Part shown: positions 1 through 7,044 of the stretch, piece by piece
Layout of the letters: every line of letters starts with the position of its first letter
Numbering within the stretch: the stretch's first letter is position 1
Source of the DNA: Lentisphaerota bacterium
GTDB lineage: Bacteria > Verrucomicrobiota > Lentisphaeria > Oligosphaerales > Oligosphaeraceae
DNA: 9,112 nucleotides
Reading direction: 5' to 3'
NCBI GenBank assembly: GCA_012800625.1
Contig: JAAZIY010000093.1
Coordinates: forward strand, 1 to 9,112
Position numbers and translations under genes: made by a program
The notes under the pieces: generated by a model
Seen by the model: the letters and a program-made list of their open reading frames with translations, nothing else
What the model was told of the DNA's origin: nothing
Databases searched by the model: none

Positions 1-2711
1 GCCCGCTCTATGGAGAGCCGGTCAGAATGGAGTTCTGGGGCAACGAAATTGACAGCATGCGCTTCTTCTCGCCGGTGGAACAGCGCTCGAAACAGGAGGT
101 GGAAGAGCTTCGCATCATACCCAGGGGCAGCGCCGTGCTCGAACCAGCCGACCAGCCCAGCACGGCGCTGTGGAACTACTTTGACAAGCAGACCTGGCAG
201 GTCTTCTGCGAAGAGGAAAGAATCACCAGGCATCTGCAGGAATACTATAGCCAGGAGGACTTGCGCCTCTGGCAAAAAAAAAGACAAGGTAGCAGAAACC
301 ATATCAGCCTGCAATGTCTGGACGAAGACTTTCAGGCCAGGTCACAAGACAATAGCGCCTATCATATCTTCTCTGTGAGCGGCCTGGCAGAGCTGCTCGC
401 CGAACCCTTGCCGGAGATTAATACCCAGGACGGGCTTTGGCGCTGGCAGCTGCTGCGCAGCAACCTGCTGCGCTGGCAGGAAAGCGGCTACAGCCTGGTG
501 GCATGCTGCGCCTCCGAAGGAGACGAGAAAAGAATGCGCGAGCTGCTCGCCGAAGACGAGCAAACCAGTGCGCTGCCCATACAGTTCCAGCGCCTCTCAC
601 TGCCCGCCGGACTCTTCTTCCCGATGCAAAAATTGGTGCTACTCAGTGAACAAGAGCTTTTTGGCAGACCGGCCACCCTGAAAAGACACAAGCATATAGA
701 CTATAAGACGGAAAGCGCCCTGAGAGACTATCAGGACCTGGAGGAGGGCGTGCTGGCCGTGCACGTCAACCACGGTATCTGCAGATATAAGGGCATCAGA
801 AAAATCCTGAGCAGCGGCGAATACATCGAGGCCCTGGAACTGGAGTTCGCCGATGAGGCCAAACTGTATGTGCCCATAGAACAAGTACAGCTGCTCAGCA
901 GATACATGGGAAGCGGAAAAACCAGCCCGGCATTGAGCAAGCTGGGGGGAAACATCTGGAAAAAAAACCTGGACAAGGCGGCCTCGGCGGCATGGGACCT
1001 GGCCGCCGAAATGCTCAAACTCGACGCCTTGCGCCAAAACAGCAAGGGAAACAGCTTTAAACCCGCGCCGGAATGGGAGCTGTCATTCGCGGCCTCATTC
1101 CCCTATATCGAAACCGCCGACCAGAAGGAAGCCATTGACGATGTGCTTAAAGACATGGAGTCGGACAAGCCCATGGACCGCCTGCTCTGCGGCGACGTAG
1201 GCTACGGCAAAACCGAGGTGGCTCTGCGCGCCTCTTTTCGCGCCGCCATGAACGGCAGGCAAACCGCTATCCTGGTGCCCACCACTCTTTTGGCGCAGCA
1301 GCATTATCAGACCTTCACCATGCGCATGGCGCCCTACCCGATGCGTGTCGAGCTGCTCAGCCGTTTTCGCAGCAAAACCGAGCAAAAGCAAGTGCTCAAA
1401 GACCTGGCTAAAGGTGAGGTCGACATCGTTATAGGCACTCACAGGCTCTTGCAGAAGGACGTCAGATTCGCCAGCCTGGGGCTGCTGGTCATAGACGAGG
1501 AGCAGCGCTTTGGCGTCAAGCACAAGCAAAAGCTCAAAGGTCTGCGCGCCAGCATGGACATCCTCACCATGACCGCCACCCCCATACCGCGCACCTTGTA
1601 TTTCAGCATCTCCGGACTGCGCAAGCTGAGCACCATCAGCACCGCGCCCTCCGACCGCATGCCAGTCTCCACAGTAGTGGCCAATTTTGACAAAGAGCTG
1701 ATACGCCAGGTGCTGCGCCGCGAGCTGGAGCGCGGCGGGCAGAGCTTCTTTCTGCACAACCGCGTGCATACCATCATGGATATGCACAGTATGCTCTGCG
1801 AACTACTCCCGGAGGCCAGAATCGGAGTTGGACACGGCCAAATGCCGGCCGCCGAACTCGAGGAGGTCATGCTGCAGTTCATCGCCGGCGAACTCGATGT
1901 CCTGCTCTGCACCACCATCATTGAAAGCGGTATAGACATAGCAAATGCGAACACCATTATTATCGATAACGCCGAGCGCTTTGGGCTTTCAGAGCTTTAC
2001 CAGCTGCGCGGCAGGGTGGGACGCTACCACCGCCAGGCTTACGCCTATATGCTGCTGCAACCTATGGGATTGCTGCCCGAAAATGCGCGCCAAAGAATGG
2101 CCGCCATCCGGCGCTACAGCAACCTGGGAGCCGGCTTCAAACTGGCACTCAAAGACATGGAGATACGCGGCGCCGGCAATATACTGGGAGAAGAACAAAG
2201 CGGGCATATCGCCGCGGTAGGCTTCGACCTGTATTGCCAGATGCTCAAAGAAGCAGTGGCCAAAATGGACAATCGCAGCATACCCACGCGCAGGGAGGTC
2301 TTCATCGAACTCGAACAGGTAAGCAGCTCGCTCACCCCGGTCAAAGGCAAGGTGCAACTGGGCATCGGCAGCGAATACATCGAGGATGAAGCGCTGCGCC
2401 TGGAAACCTATAGACGCCTGAGTCAGGTACTTAGCATCAGTCAATGTGACGATTTCGCCCTGGAGCTGCAAGACCGCTTCGGCAAGCTCCCGCAAAATGC
2501 CAGACTGCTGGTGGAAATGCAGAAAATCAAGCTGCTGGCCAAAAGCCTAGAGCTGATCAGCCTCTCAGTGCGTGAAAACCTGCTGATCATCGAAACTAGT
2601 CAGGGCCTATATAAAAATTATGGCAAGCTGCCGAAAATCGAAGCCAGTAACGGAGAAGAAGAGATCAGGGAAACCATCAGGTTCCTACAAAAAATGCAAA
2701 AACGCAAGTAG
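1..2711 (+). CDS. mfd: Transcription-repair coupling factor Mfd (5'-partial)
   Basis: Mfd is an ATP-dependent DNA translocase that displaces stalled RNA polymerase and recruits UvrA for transcription-coupled repair. The frame is open from the window edge: codons before the ATG at nt 27 read PLYGEPVRMEFWGNEIDSM, the conserved Mfd stretch before 'QRS', so that ATG is internal and perhaps 200 N-terminal residues lie upstream. In order one sees the end of the UvrB-like module, the CarD-type RNA-polymerase-interacting domain (about nt 735-1000, HVNHGICRYKGI), Walker A GDVGYGKT (1191-1214), the DEEQ box VIDEEQRFG (1488-1514), TATPIPRTL (1572-1598), helicase motif VI QLRGRVGR (2001-2024) and the C-terminal TRCF domain (about 2350-2670). 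All catalytic motifs are intact. It ends with TAG, 121 bp before ftsA. Family assignment is secure; only the start is missing. Confidence 0.97.
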   Translation, partial: PLYGEPVRMEFWGNEIDSMRFFSPVEQRSKQEVEELRIIPRGSAVLEPADQPSTALWNYFDKQTWQVFCEEERITRHLQEYYSQEDLRLWQKKRQGSRNHISLQCLDEDFQARSQDNSAYHIFSVSGLAELLAEPLPEINTQDGLWRWQLLRSNLLRWQESGYSLVACCASEGDEKRMRELLAEDEQTSALPIQFQRLSLPAGLFFPMQKLVLLSEQELFGRPATLKRHKHIDYKTESALRDYQDLEEGVLAVHVNHGICRYKGIRKILSSGEYIEALELEFADEAKLYVPIEQVQLLSRYMGSGKTSPALSKLGGNIWKKNLDKAASAAWDLAAEMLKLDALRQNSKGNSFKPAPEWELSFAASFPYIETADQKEAIDDVLKDMESDKPMDRLLCGDVGYGKTEVALRASFRAAMNGRQTAILVPTTLLAQQHYQTFTMRMAPYPMRVELLSRFRSKTEQKQVLKDLAKGEVDIVIGTHRLLQKDVRFASLGLLVIDEEQRFGVKHKQKLKGLRASMDILTMTATPIPRTLYFSISGLRKLSTISTAPSDRMPVSTVVANFDKELIRQVLRRELERGGQSFFLHNRVHTIMDMHSMLCELLPEARIGVGHGQMPAAELEEVMLQFIAGELDVLLCTTIIESGIDIANANTIIIDNAERFGLSELYQLRGRVGRYHRQAYAYMLLQPMGLLPENARQRMAAIRRYSNLGAGFKLALKDMEIRGAGNILGEEQSGHIAAVGFDLYCQMLKEAVAKMDNRSIPTRREVFIELEQVSSSLTPVKGKVQLGIGSEYIEDEALRLETYRRLSQVLSISQCDDFALELQDRFGKLPQNARLLVEMQKIKLLAKSLELISLSVRENLLIIETSQGLYKNYGKLPKIEASNGEEEIRETIRFLQKMQKRK

Positions 2712-2771
2712 CCCCGAGGAGTATCTCGAAGAAAAGTCAGTGCTTTCCCCGCTTTGTCGCCCTTGAAGCCT

Positions 2772-2802
2772 TTGCTTGCCGGGATATATTCTATATATAC
2801 CC
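2772..2802 (+). promoter_or_regulatory. Candidate promoter / AT-rich near-palindrome upstream of ftsA
   Basis: In the mfd-ftsA gap, GGG-ATATAT-TCT-ATATAT-A-CCC (2781-2802) is an inverted repeat with one bulged base. A TTGCTT (2772-2777) lies 16 bp before TATATA (2794-2799), a plausible -35/-10 pair. The TATA-type -10 would place transcription start near 2806, about 27 nt before the ftsA ATG. The same palindrome could instead be an operator or a short hairpin. No factor can be named, and the site is not experimentally supported. Confidence 0.35.
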
Positions 2803-2832
2803 GACACAAAAAAGTCTCTAAGCCTCCGCAAC

Positions 2833-4101
2833 ATGAAGTCCCGCCGCGAAATCTACACTGCCGTTGAAATCGGCACCTACAGCATCAAAGTCATGCTAGG
2901 CGAATTCCTGCATGACGAGCAGCTCTCTGTGCTGGCCTGTCACGAGCTTCCCTCCTTGAAAATGTGCAAGGCCGAGGCTCTGGACACCCGCGTGGTCGCA
3001 GAGCAGGTCGCCTTGGCCCTGAGCGGAGCCGAGCAGGCCGCCGGCTTCCCCATCAGCGGCCCGGTGTTCATGGCAATCTCCGGTGCCTTCATTGAAACCG
3101 TCAAGATCAGCGCCAAGCTAGACATAGACGAACCCTCCGGACTGATCCGCGAGGAAGACCTGGCCGAAGCAACCCGGAAGGCAAGCAATCACGTCGTGCC
3201 CGGCGGCAAACTGCTGCTCACGCAGTCAGTGAACCGCCTTTTCCGTCTGGCCGACGGCAGGATACTGTTCAACCCCATAGGACAATGCTCGCGTTCCCTC
3301 GAAGTGGAAACACAGCATTTTCTGGCGGACAAGGAGCGCGCCAACACCACCTACTGCCTGCTGGCCGAAGCACTGGGCAAGCTGGAGGTGGCCACCGTTA
3401 TCTACACCCCACTGGCTCTGAGCGCCGCCGTCTTCCCGCCCAGCAACTCCGACGAGGCCCTGGACCTGGTGATCGACCTGGGCGCAGGAATGTGCTCGCT
3501 GGCCATACCCAGCTCGGCAGGATATTTCTACCTGGGGCAAATCAGCATAGGCTGCGAACATATAGCCAATGACCTGGCCATAAGCCTGGAACTGCCCATA
3601 AAAACCGCCAGGGCGCTGCTCTTGCAGATGGCTAATCTACACTGCAACGCCATTGCTACCAAGGATAAAAGAGCAAGAATGGTGACCATAGACCCGGAAA
3701 GGCAGGGTGAACACCGCCTCATACCGGCATCGAGCATAGAGCTGGTGGTCGAAACCAGACTGCGCGAACTCTTTGAACTGATCCGCAGACAGCTTACCGA
3801 CAGCGGAGCCTACAGCTGGCTGAGCAACAGGATCTATCTCTCCGGCGGCGGCGCCAAAATCCCGCAGGTCTGCGACCTGGCAGCCACCGTCTTCAACCGA
3901 CCCGTAAGCATAGCACAACCCTATAATGTCAGCTGCTTGGCCGGACTACAGCTGCAGCCACAGCACAACACGGTGATAGGATTGCTTCGAGCCGGACGCC
4001 GAGACCTGCAGGTGGCCAGAGAGGTGGCACAACAAAAATCCCTGCTCAGCGGCACCGTGGAATGGTGGAAAAACGCCTGGAAAACCATAGCCGACTGGTG
4101 A
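2833..4101 (+). CDS. ftsA: Cell division protein FtsA (actin-like, divergent)
   Basis: FtsA is the actin-fold ATPase that anchors FtsZ filaments to the inner membrane and recruits later division proteins. The product is 422 residues, normal for the family. Visible parts are phosphate-1 AVEIGTYSIKV (10-20), the FtsA-specific 1C subdomain (about 80-160, starting VFMAISGAFIE), phosphate-2 IDLGAGMCSLAI (214-225), the adenosine motif IYLSGGGAKIP (334-344), and a C-terminal amphipathic helix with four tryptophans (VEWWKNAWKTIADW, 409-422), the expected membrane anchor. Phosphate-2 is usually DIGGGT; here it is DLGAGM, so the phosphate-contacting Thr is replaced. I chose ATG 2833 over an in-frame TTG at 2776 because it places the first motif at the usual distance and the longer version translates the AT palindrome. 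No clear Shine-Dalgarno sequence is seen. Its partner, the FtsZ-like gene, starts 59 bp downstream. Nearly half of the isoleucine codons are ATA. Confidence 0.9.
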   Translation: MKSRREIYTAVEIGTYSIKVMLGEFLHDEQLSVLACHELPSLKMCKAEALDTRVVAEQVALALSGAEQAAGFPISGPVFMAISGAFIETVKISAKLDIDEPSGLIREEDLAEATRKASNHVVPGGKLLLTQSVNRLFRLADGRILFNPIGQCSRSLEVETQHFLADKERANTTYCLLAEALGKLEVATVIYTPLALSAAVFPPSNSDEALDLVIDLGAGMCSLAIPSSAGYFYLGQISIGCEHIANDLAISLELPIKTARALLLQMANLHCNAIATKDKRARMVTIDPERQGEHRLIPASSIELVVETRLRELFELIRRQLTDSGAYSWLSNRIYLSGGGAKIPQVCDLAATVFNRPVSIAQPYNVSCLAGLQLQPQHNTVIGLLRAGRRDLQVAREVAQQKSLLSGTVEWWKNAWKTIADW

Positions 4102-4110
4102 AGCCCAGCT

Positions 4111-4158
4111 GCCCTAAAGCTCGTCTAAAAAATTTCGCCTAACTTCGTGGCCAAAAAC
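4111..4158 (+). repeat. Eroded copy of the 10-bp-period intergenic repeat
   Basis: This 48-nt stretch between ftsA and the FtsZ-like gene begins GCCCTA and ends CTTCGTGGCCAAAAAC (4143-4158). The latter matches 15 of 16 bases of CTTCGTGTCCAAAAAC at 5008-5023 in the clear block, which also begins GCCCTA. The middle holds degenerate TCG-containing units, the last two 10 bp apart. The right AGGGC arm is absent. It reads as a decayed member of the same family and lies directly before the ATG of the FtsZ-like gene, so it occupies that gene's leader. Confidence 0.55.
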
Positions 4159-4160
4159 AA

Positions 4161-4931
4161 ATGCCGAAAATGCCCGATACCAGCCCCAAACTAGAAAACA
4201 ACATGCTTTTAATCGGCGTCGGCAAGGCCGGCGGCAAAGCTGCTTACTATGTTTTACAGCGCGGCGGCCTGCCTGGACTGCGCATCTGCGTCATGGACAG
4301 CGACGCCGAAGCCCTAGGCCACATACAGGGTCTCAACACCATACTGCTGCCGGAAAACGAGGAGCAAAACGCTGAAGAAAAGTACAAAAACCTGCATGAA
4401 GCCCTGGAAGCGCAGTTCCCGGCACTGCAGCTGCTCCTGGTGGTCTGCGGCCTGGGAGGGCGCACCGGATGCCACTACAGCCTGGAAATCCTGCGACATG
4501 CCCGACGTCACAACCTGGCCTGCGCCGCCATCGTCGCCATGCCGCATAGTTTCGATGCCCTCGAAATGCACAGCCGAGCCAGCGGCGCGCTAAAAGAGCT
4601 ACGAGAGATCACCCCGGCGGTGCAACTGCTGCCCTGCCAGGAATTCGGCAAGCTCTTTGTGGATAAGTCGCAGCAGGAGGCCTATCCGCAGGCCGCACGC
4701 TGGCTGGCGGAAACCAGCCTGGGGTTCCTGCACCCCTTCGTTGACAACTCTGCCCCCGGACGCAAGGAGGCAAAGAACAAGCTGGACGAGGCCAATAATC
4801 AGCTTACATTCACCTTTCAAGACCAGCCCCTGGGAATATTCGCCGGCGGACTGCCAAGCAAGTACTACGGCGAAAACCTGGACCTGCCTAGTTGCCAAAG
4901 ACTGAAAATCCATATAGACCCAGGCGAGTAA
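4161..4931 (+). CDS. Reduced FtsZ-like protein lacking the C-terminal GTPase-activation domain
   Basis: A 256-residue protein recognisable as FtsZ-derived in two places. Residues 15-165 follow the FtsZ nucleotide-binding domain: T1 region LIGVGKAGGKA (17-27), DSDAEAL (46-52, usually NTDAQAL), a degenerate T4 tubulin signature GLGGRTGC (97-104, usually GGGTG[ST]G), MPHSFDALE (127-135, usually PFxFEG) and GALKELRE (142-149). Residues about 172-195 fit helix H7. The T7 loop (NxDxxD) and the whole activation domain are then missing, and the protein passes into a short linker ending GENLDLPSCQRLKIHI (237-252), which matches the FtsZ C-terminal conserved peptide (LDIPAFLR type) that docks on FtsA. 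FtsZ is normally about 350-400 residues. The T3 loop GAGxxP is also lost. Position directly after ftsA supports the origin. GTP hydrolysis by the usual inter-subunit mechanism looks impossible; nucleotide binding is doubtful. A full-length FtsZ may exist elsewhere. No obvious Shine-Dalgarno sequence precedes the ATG; a second ATG follows at 4170. Confidence 0.8.
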   Translation: MPKMPDTSPKLENNMLLIGVGKAGGKAAYYVLQRGGLPGLRICVMDSDAEALGHIQGLNTILLPENEEQNAEEKYKNLHEALEAQFPALQLLLVVCGLGGRTGCHYSLEILRHARRHNLACAAIVAMPHSFDALEMHSRASGALKELREITPAVQLLPCQEFGKLFVDKSQQEAYPQAARWLAETSLGFLHPFVDNSAPGRKEAKNKLDEANNQLTFTFQDQPLGIFAGGLPSKYYGENLDLPSCQRLKIHIDPGE

Positions 4932-4969
4932 ACGCATGACGGCACTCCACAAAACACCGAACCCGGGTG

Positions 4970-5033
4970 GCCCTAGCCTTCGTGTCTCTTAGTGTCTCTT
5001 CGTGTGTCTTCGTGTCCAAAAACCTGCTAGGGC
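4970..5033 (+). repeat. 10-bp-period repeat block with 8-bp inverted flanks
   Basis: Four contiguous decamers lie at 4978-5017: CTTCGTGTCT, CTTAGTGTCT, CTTCGTGTGT, CTTCGTGTCC. They are enclosed by a perfect 8-bp inverted repeat, GCCCTAGC (4970-4977) and GCTAGGGC (5026-5033). The left arm abuts the first unit exactly. The block fills much of the 138-bp gap between the FtsZ-like gene and the aldolase/dehydrogenase gene. It shares the 18-mer CTTAGTGTCTCTTCGTGT with the block at 7780-7797. Function is unknown; units one helical turn apart would suit a protein-binding array, and the arms would allow a stem-loop in RNA. Confidence 0.8.
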
Positions 5034-5056
5034 GAACACAAACAATTCTTACAATA

Positions 5057-5062
5057 AAAGGA
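5057..5062 (+). promoter_or_regulatory. Ribosome binding site for the aldolase/dehydrogenase gene
   Basis: AAAGGA ends 7 nt before the ATG at 5070, a standard Shine-Dalgarno placement, and it fixes this start. It stands out because ftsA, the FtsZ-like gene and the haemolysin III gene have no clear ribosome binding site. Confidence 0.65.
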
Positions 5063-5069
5063 TCAAAGC

Positions 5070-6980
5070 ATGCCAGCTTCTGAACTCAGGGAAATCGCAG
5101 AACTATCGCGGTTTTACGGCAATAACCCGGATTTTGTTTTTCTTGGCGGCGGCAACTGCTCGGTAAAAAACGCCGATTTGCTCCATATCAAGCCTAGCGG
5201 CGTAGCATTGGCAAAACTGCAAGGCAAAGACTTGCTGACCCTGAGGCGAGACCGCCTCGCCGAGATATTCGCATTGCCGCCCGAATTGAGTTGCGACGAG
5301 CGCGAGGCACAAGTCAAAAAGATCATGCAGGACTCGATGATGCCAGGGCAAGCGGGCCGCCCCTCGGTTGAGGCTCCGCTGCATCAGCTTATCGACTATA
5401 CTTTTGTCATGCATCTGCATCCTACCCTGGTAAACGGCATGCTCTGCTCGCAACAAGCCAGACAAAGCTGCCAGAAGCTGTTCCCCGAGGCGCTCTTCCT
5501 GGACTACTGCGACCCGGGCAGCAGCCTGGCAAAACAGGTAGATGAGGCTCTGCGGCAAAATCCGCTCAGCCAAGGCAGGCAAAGGCAGATAATCTTTCTA
5601 CAAAACCACGGCGTCTTTGTCGCCGCCGACAGCTGCGCCGAGATCAAAGACATTTACGAGCATATCTTTAGCAGGCTGAAACTGGCCTATCAGGAAGCCG
5701 CAATCTGCGGCGAAATCGCCTTGGAAGAAGCCGACCCGGCTTTCGTGCAAGAAATCGCCCCGCTTCTGCGTCAGCGCTTGAGCAAAGACAGCGAGCAGCG
5801 CGCACTGCTGCACCTGCTCGGCAAGGGCAGCGCCTTTGCCGGCCCTTTGACCCCGGACCACATAGTCTATGCCAAGTCCTTTGCCTACGTCGGCGATGGC
5901 GAGCCTGCTTCCTTGCAGGCCTTTGAGCAAAAACACAGCTATGCGCCCAAGCTGCTCGATATCTCAGGAAAAGCCCTCTTCGCCTCTGCCGCTGACCTGA
6001 AAGAGGCGCAGGACATCAAGACCGCATTGCTTAACGCCAGGCAAATTGAGGCGCTTAGCCAGGCCTTCGGAGGCCCGCGTTACCTGGACGCGAAACAGTA
6101 CCGCTTTATCGAAAACTGGGAGGCGGAGTCATATAGACGCAGCGTACAGCAAAGCCGTGCGGGAAGACTTAACAAGCGCGTCTGCCTGGTAACCGGAGCC
6201 GCCCAGGGTTTCGGGCTGGGCATCGCCGACCAGCTCTGCGCTCAGGACGGCATAGTCATCATCGCCGATATAAATCTGGAAGCTGCCCAAAAAGCGGCAG
6301 AGGCACTCTGTCAAAAATATGGCGAACTGCGGGCATTGGCCATGAAAGTCAATATCGCCGACGAGGACTCGGTGCAGGCACTCTTTGCCAGCCTGGCCGC
6401 TACCTGCGGCGGACTGGACCTATTGGTGGCAAATGCCGGCGTGCTGCGAGCCGGCTCAGTGCTGGAAATGAGCTTGGAGGACTGGAATTTCGTCACCAAT
6501 ATCAATTACACCGGCTATTTCCTTTGCGTCAAACACGCCGCCAGACTGATGGCCAGACAAAATCAGGGTGGACTTGACTCCGACATCGTGCAGGTCAACT
6601 CCAAAAGCGGACTGGAAGGCAGCAATAAAAATGCCGCCTACGCAGGCTCGAAATTCGGCGCCATAGGACTGACCCAGAGCTTCGCCAAAGAGCTGCTCGA
6701 ATACAACATCAGGGTCAACAGCGTCTGCCCAGGCAACTATTATGACGGGCCACTGTGGAGCGACCCGGAAAAAGGACTGTTCACGCAGTATCTTCATACC
6801 GGAAAAGTGCCCGGAGCGCAAAGTGCCGCAGATGTGCGACGCTTCTATGAAGACAAAGTACCCATGCGCCGAGGTTGCCAGCCCGAAGACGTGGCCAGGG
6901 CAATCATCTATTGCATCGAGCAAAAATACGAGACCGGACAGGCAATCCCGGTAACCGGCGGCCAAGTAATGCTGCATTGA
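5070..6980 (+). CDS. Bifunctional class II aldolase / short-chain dehydrogenase (RhaE/YuxG-like)
   Basis: A 636-residue cytoplasmic fusion enzyme. The N-terminal class II aldolase/adducin domain (about 1-220) shows GGGN (26-29), PSG (42-44), catalytic-type Glu101 in RPSVEAPLH, the metal pair HLH (115-117) and NHG (179-181), so a zinc-dependent aldol cleavage of a sugar phosphate is expected. A linker of about 145 residues leads to a Rossmann-fold short-chain dehydrogenase (about 368-636): TGAAQGFG (375-382), Asp400 at the end of strand 2 (suggesting NAD over NADP), NAG (455-457), Ser511, and Tyr524/Lys528 in YAGSK. The C-terminal part (VNSKSG, DKVPMRRGC, PVTGGQVM) closely resembles sorbitol-6-phosphate 2-dehydrogenase SrlD. 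The layout is that of fused rhamnulose-1-phosphate aldolase/lactaldehyde dehydrogenase-type enzymes (RhaE/YuxG, about 690 residues), but this copy is shorter and no rhamnose genes lie nearby, so the substrate is open. All catalytic residues are present. Confidence 0.9.
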   Translation: MPASELREIAELSRFYGNNPDFVFLGGGNCSVKNADLLHIKPSGVALAKLQGKDLLTLRRDRLAEIFALPPELSCDEREAQVKKIMQDSMMPGQAGRPSVEAPLHQLIDYTFVMHLHPTLVNGMLCSQQARQSCQKLFPEALFLDYCDPGSSLAKQVDEALRQNPLSQGRQRQIIFLQNHGVFVAADSCAEIKDIYEHIFSRLKLAYQEAAICGEIALEEADPAFVQEIAPLLRQRLSKDSEQRALLHLLGKGSAFAGPLTPDHIVYAKSFAYVGDGEPASLQAFEQKHSYAPKLLDISGKALFASAADLKEAQDIKTALLNARQIEALSQAFGGPRYLDAKQYRFIENWEAESYRRSVQQSRAGRLNKRVCLVTGAAQGFGLGIADQLCAQDGIVIIADINLEAAQKAAEALCQKYGELRALAMKVNIADEDSVQALFASLAATCGGLDLLVANAGVLRAGSVLEMSLEDWNFVTNINYTGYFLCVKHAARLMARQNQGGLDSDIVQVNSKSGLEGSNKNAAYAGSKFGAIGLTQSFAKELLEYNIRVNSVCPGNYYDGPLWSDPEKGLFTQYLHTGKVPGAQSAADVRRFYEDKVPMRRGCQPEDVARAIIYCIEQKYETGQAIPVTGGQVMLH

Positions 6981-7044
6981 AATTAAAAACACATGGCAGT
7001 CTAACCGAAAGAAGGCCAAGACAGACTAAAAGAAAAACGCCAAA

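Noticed and set aside
27..29. ATG at 27 as the start of mfd
   Set aside because: The frame is open upstream and the preceding codons encode conserved Mfd residues (GEPVRMEFWG), so the gene begins before the window.
1095..1787. 230-residue open frame on the - strand inside mfd
   Set aside because: Antisense shadow of a strongly conserved coding region; its composition (His/Gly/Gln-rich) is typical of reverse-frame artefacts.
2715..2728. Terminator after mfd
   Set aside because: CGAG/CTCG is only a 4-bp stem with no following T-run.
2776..2832. TTG at 2776 as the start of ftsA
   Set aside because: It would add 19 residues encoded by the AT-rich palindrome with no family similarity; ATG 2833 gives a normal FtsA N-terminus.
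4978..5017. CRISPR-like array
   Set aside because: The 10-bp units are contiguous with no unique spacers and are far too short for CRISPR repeats.
6981..7044. Regulatory element between the aldolase and haemolysin III genes
   Set aside because: Only a 5-bp AGTCT/AGACT pairing with a long loop is visible; nothing beyond chance.
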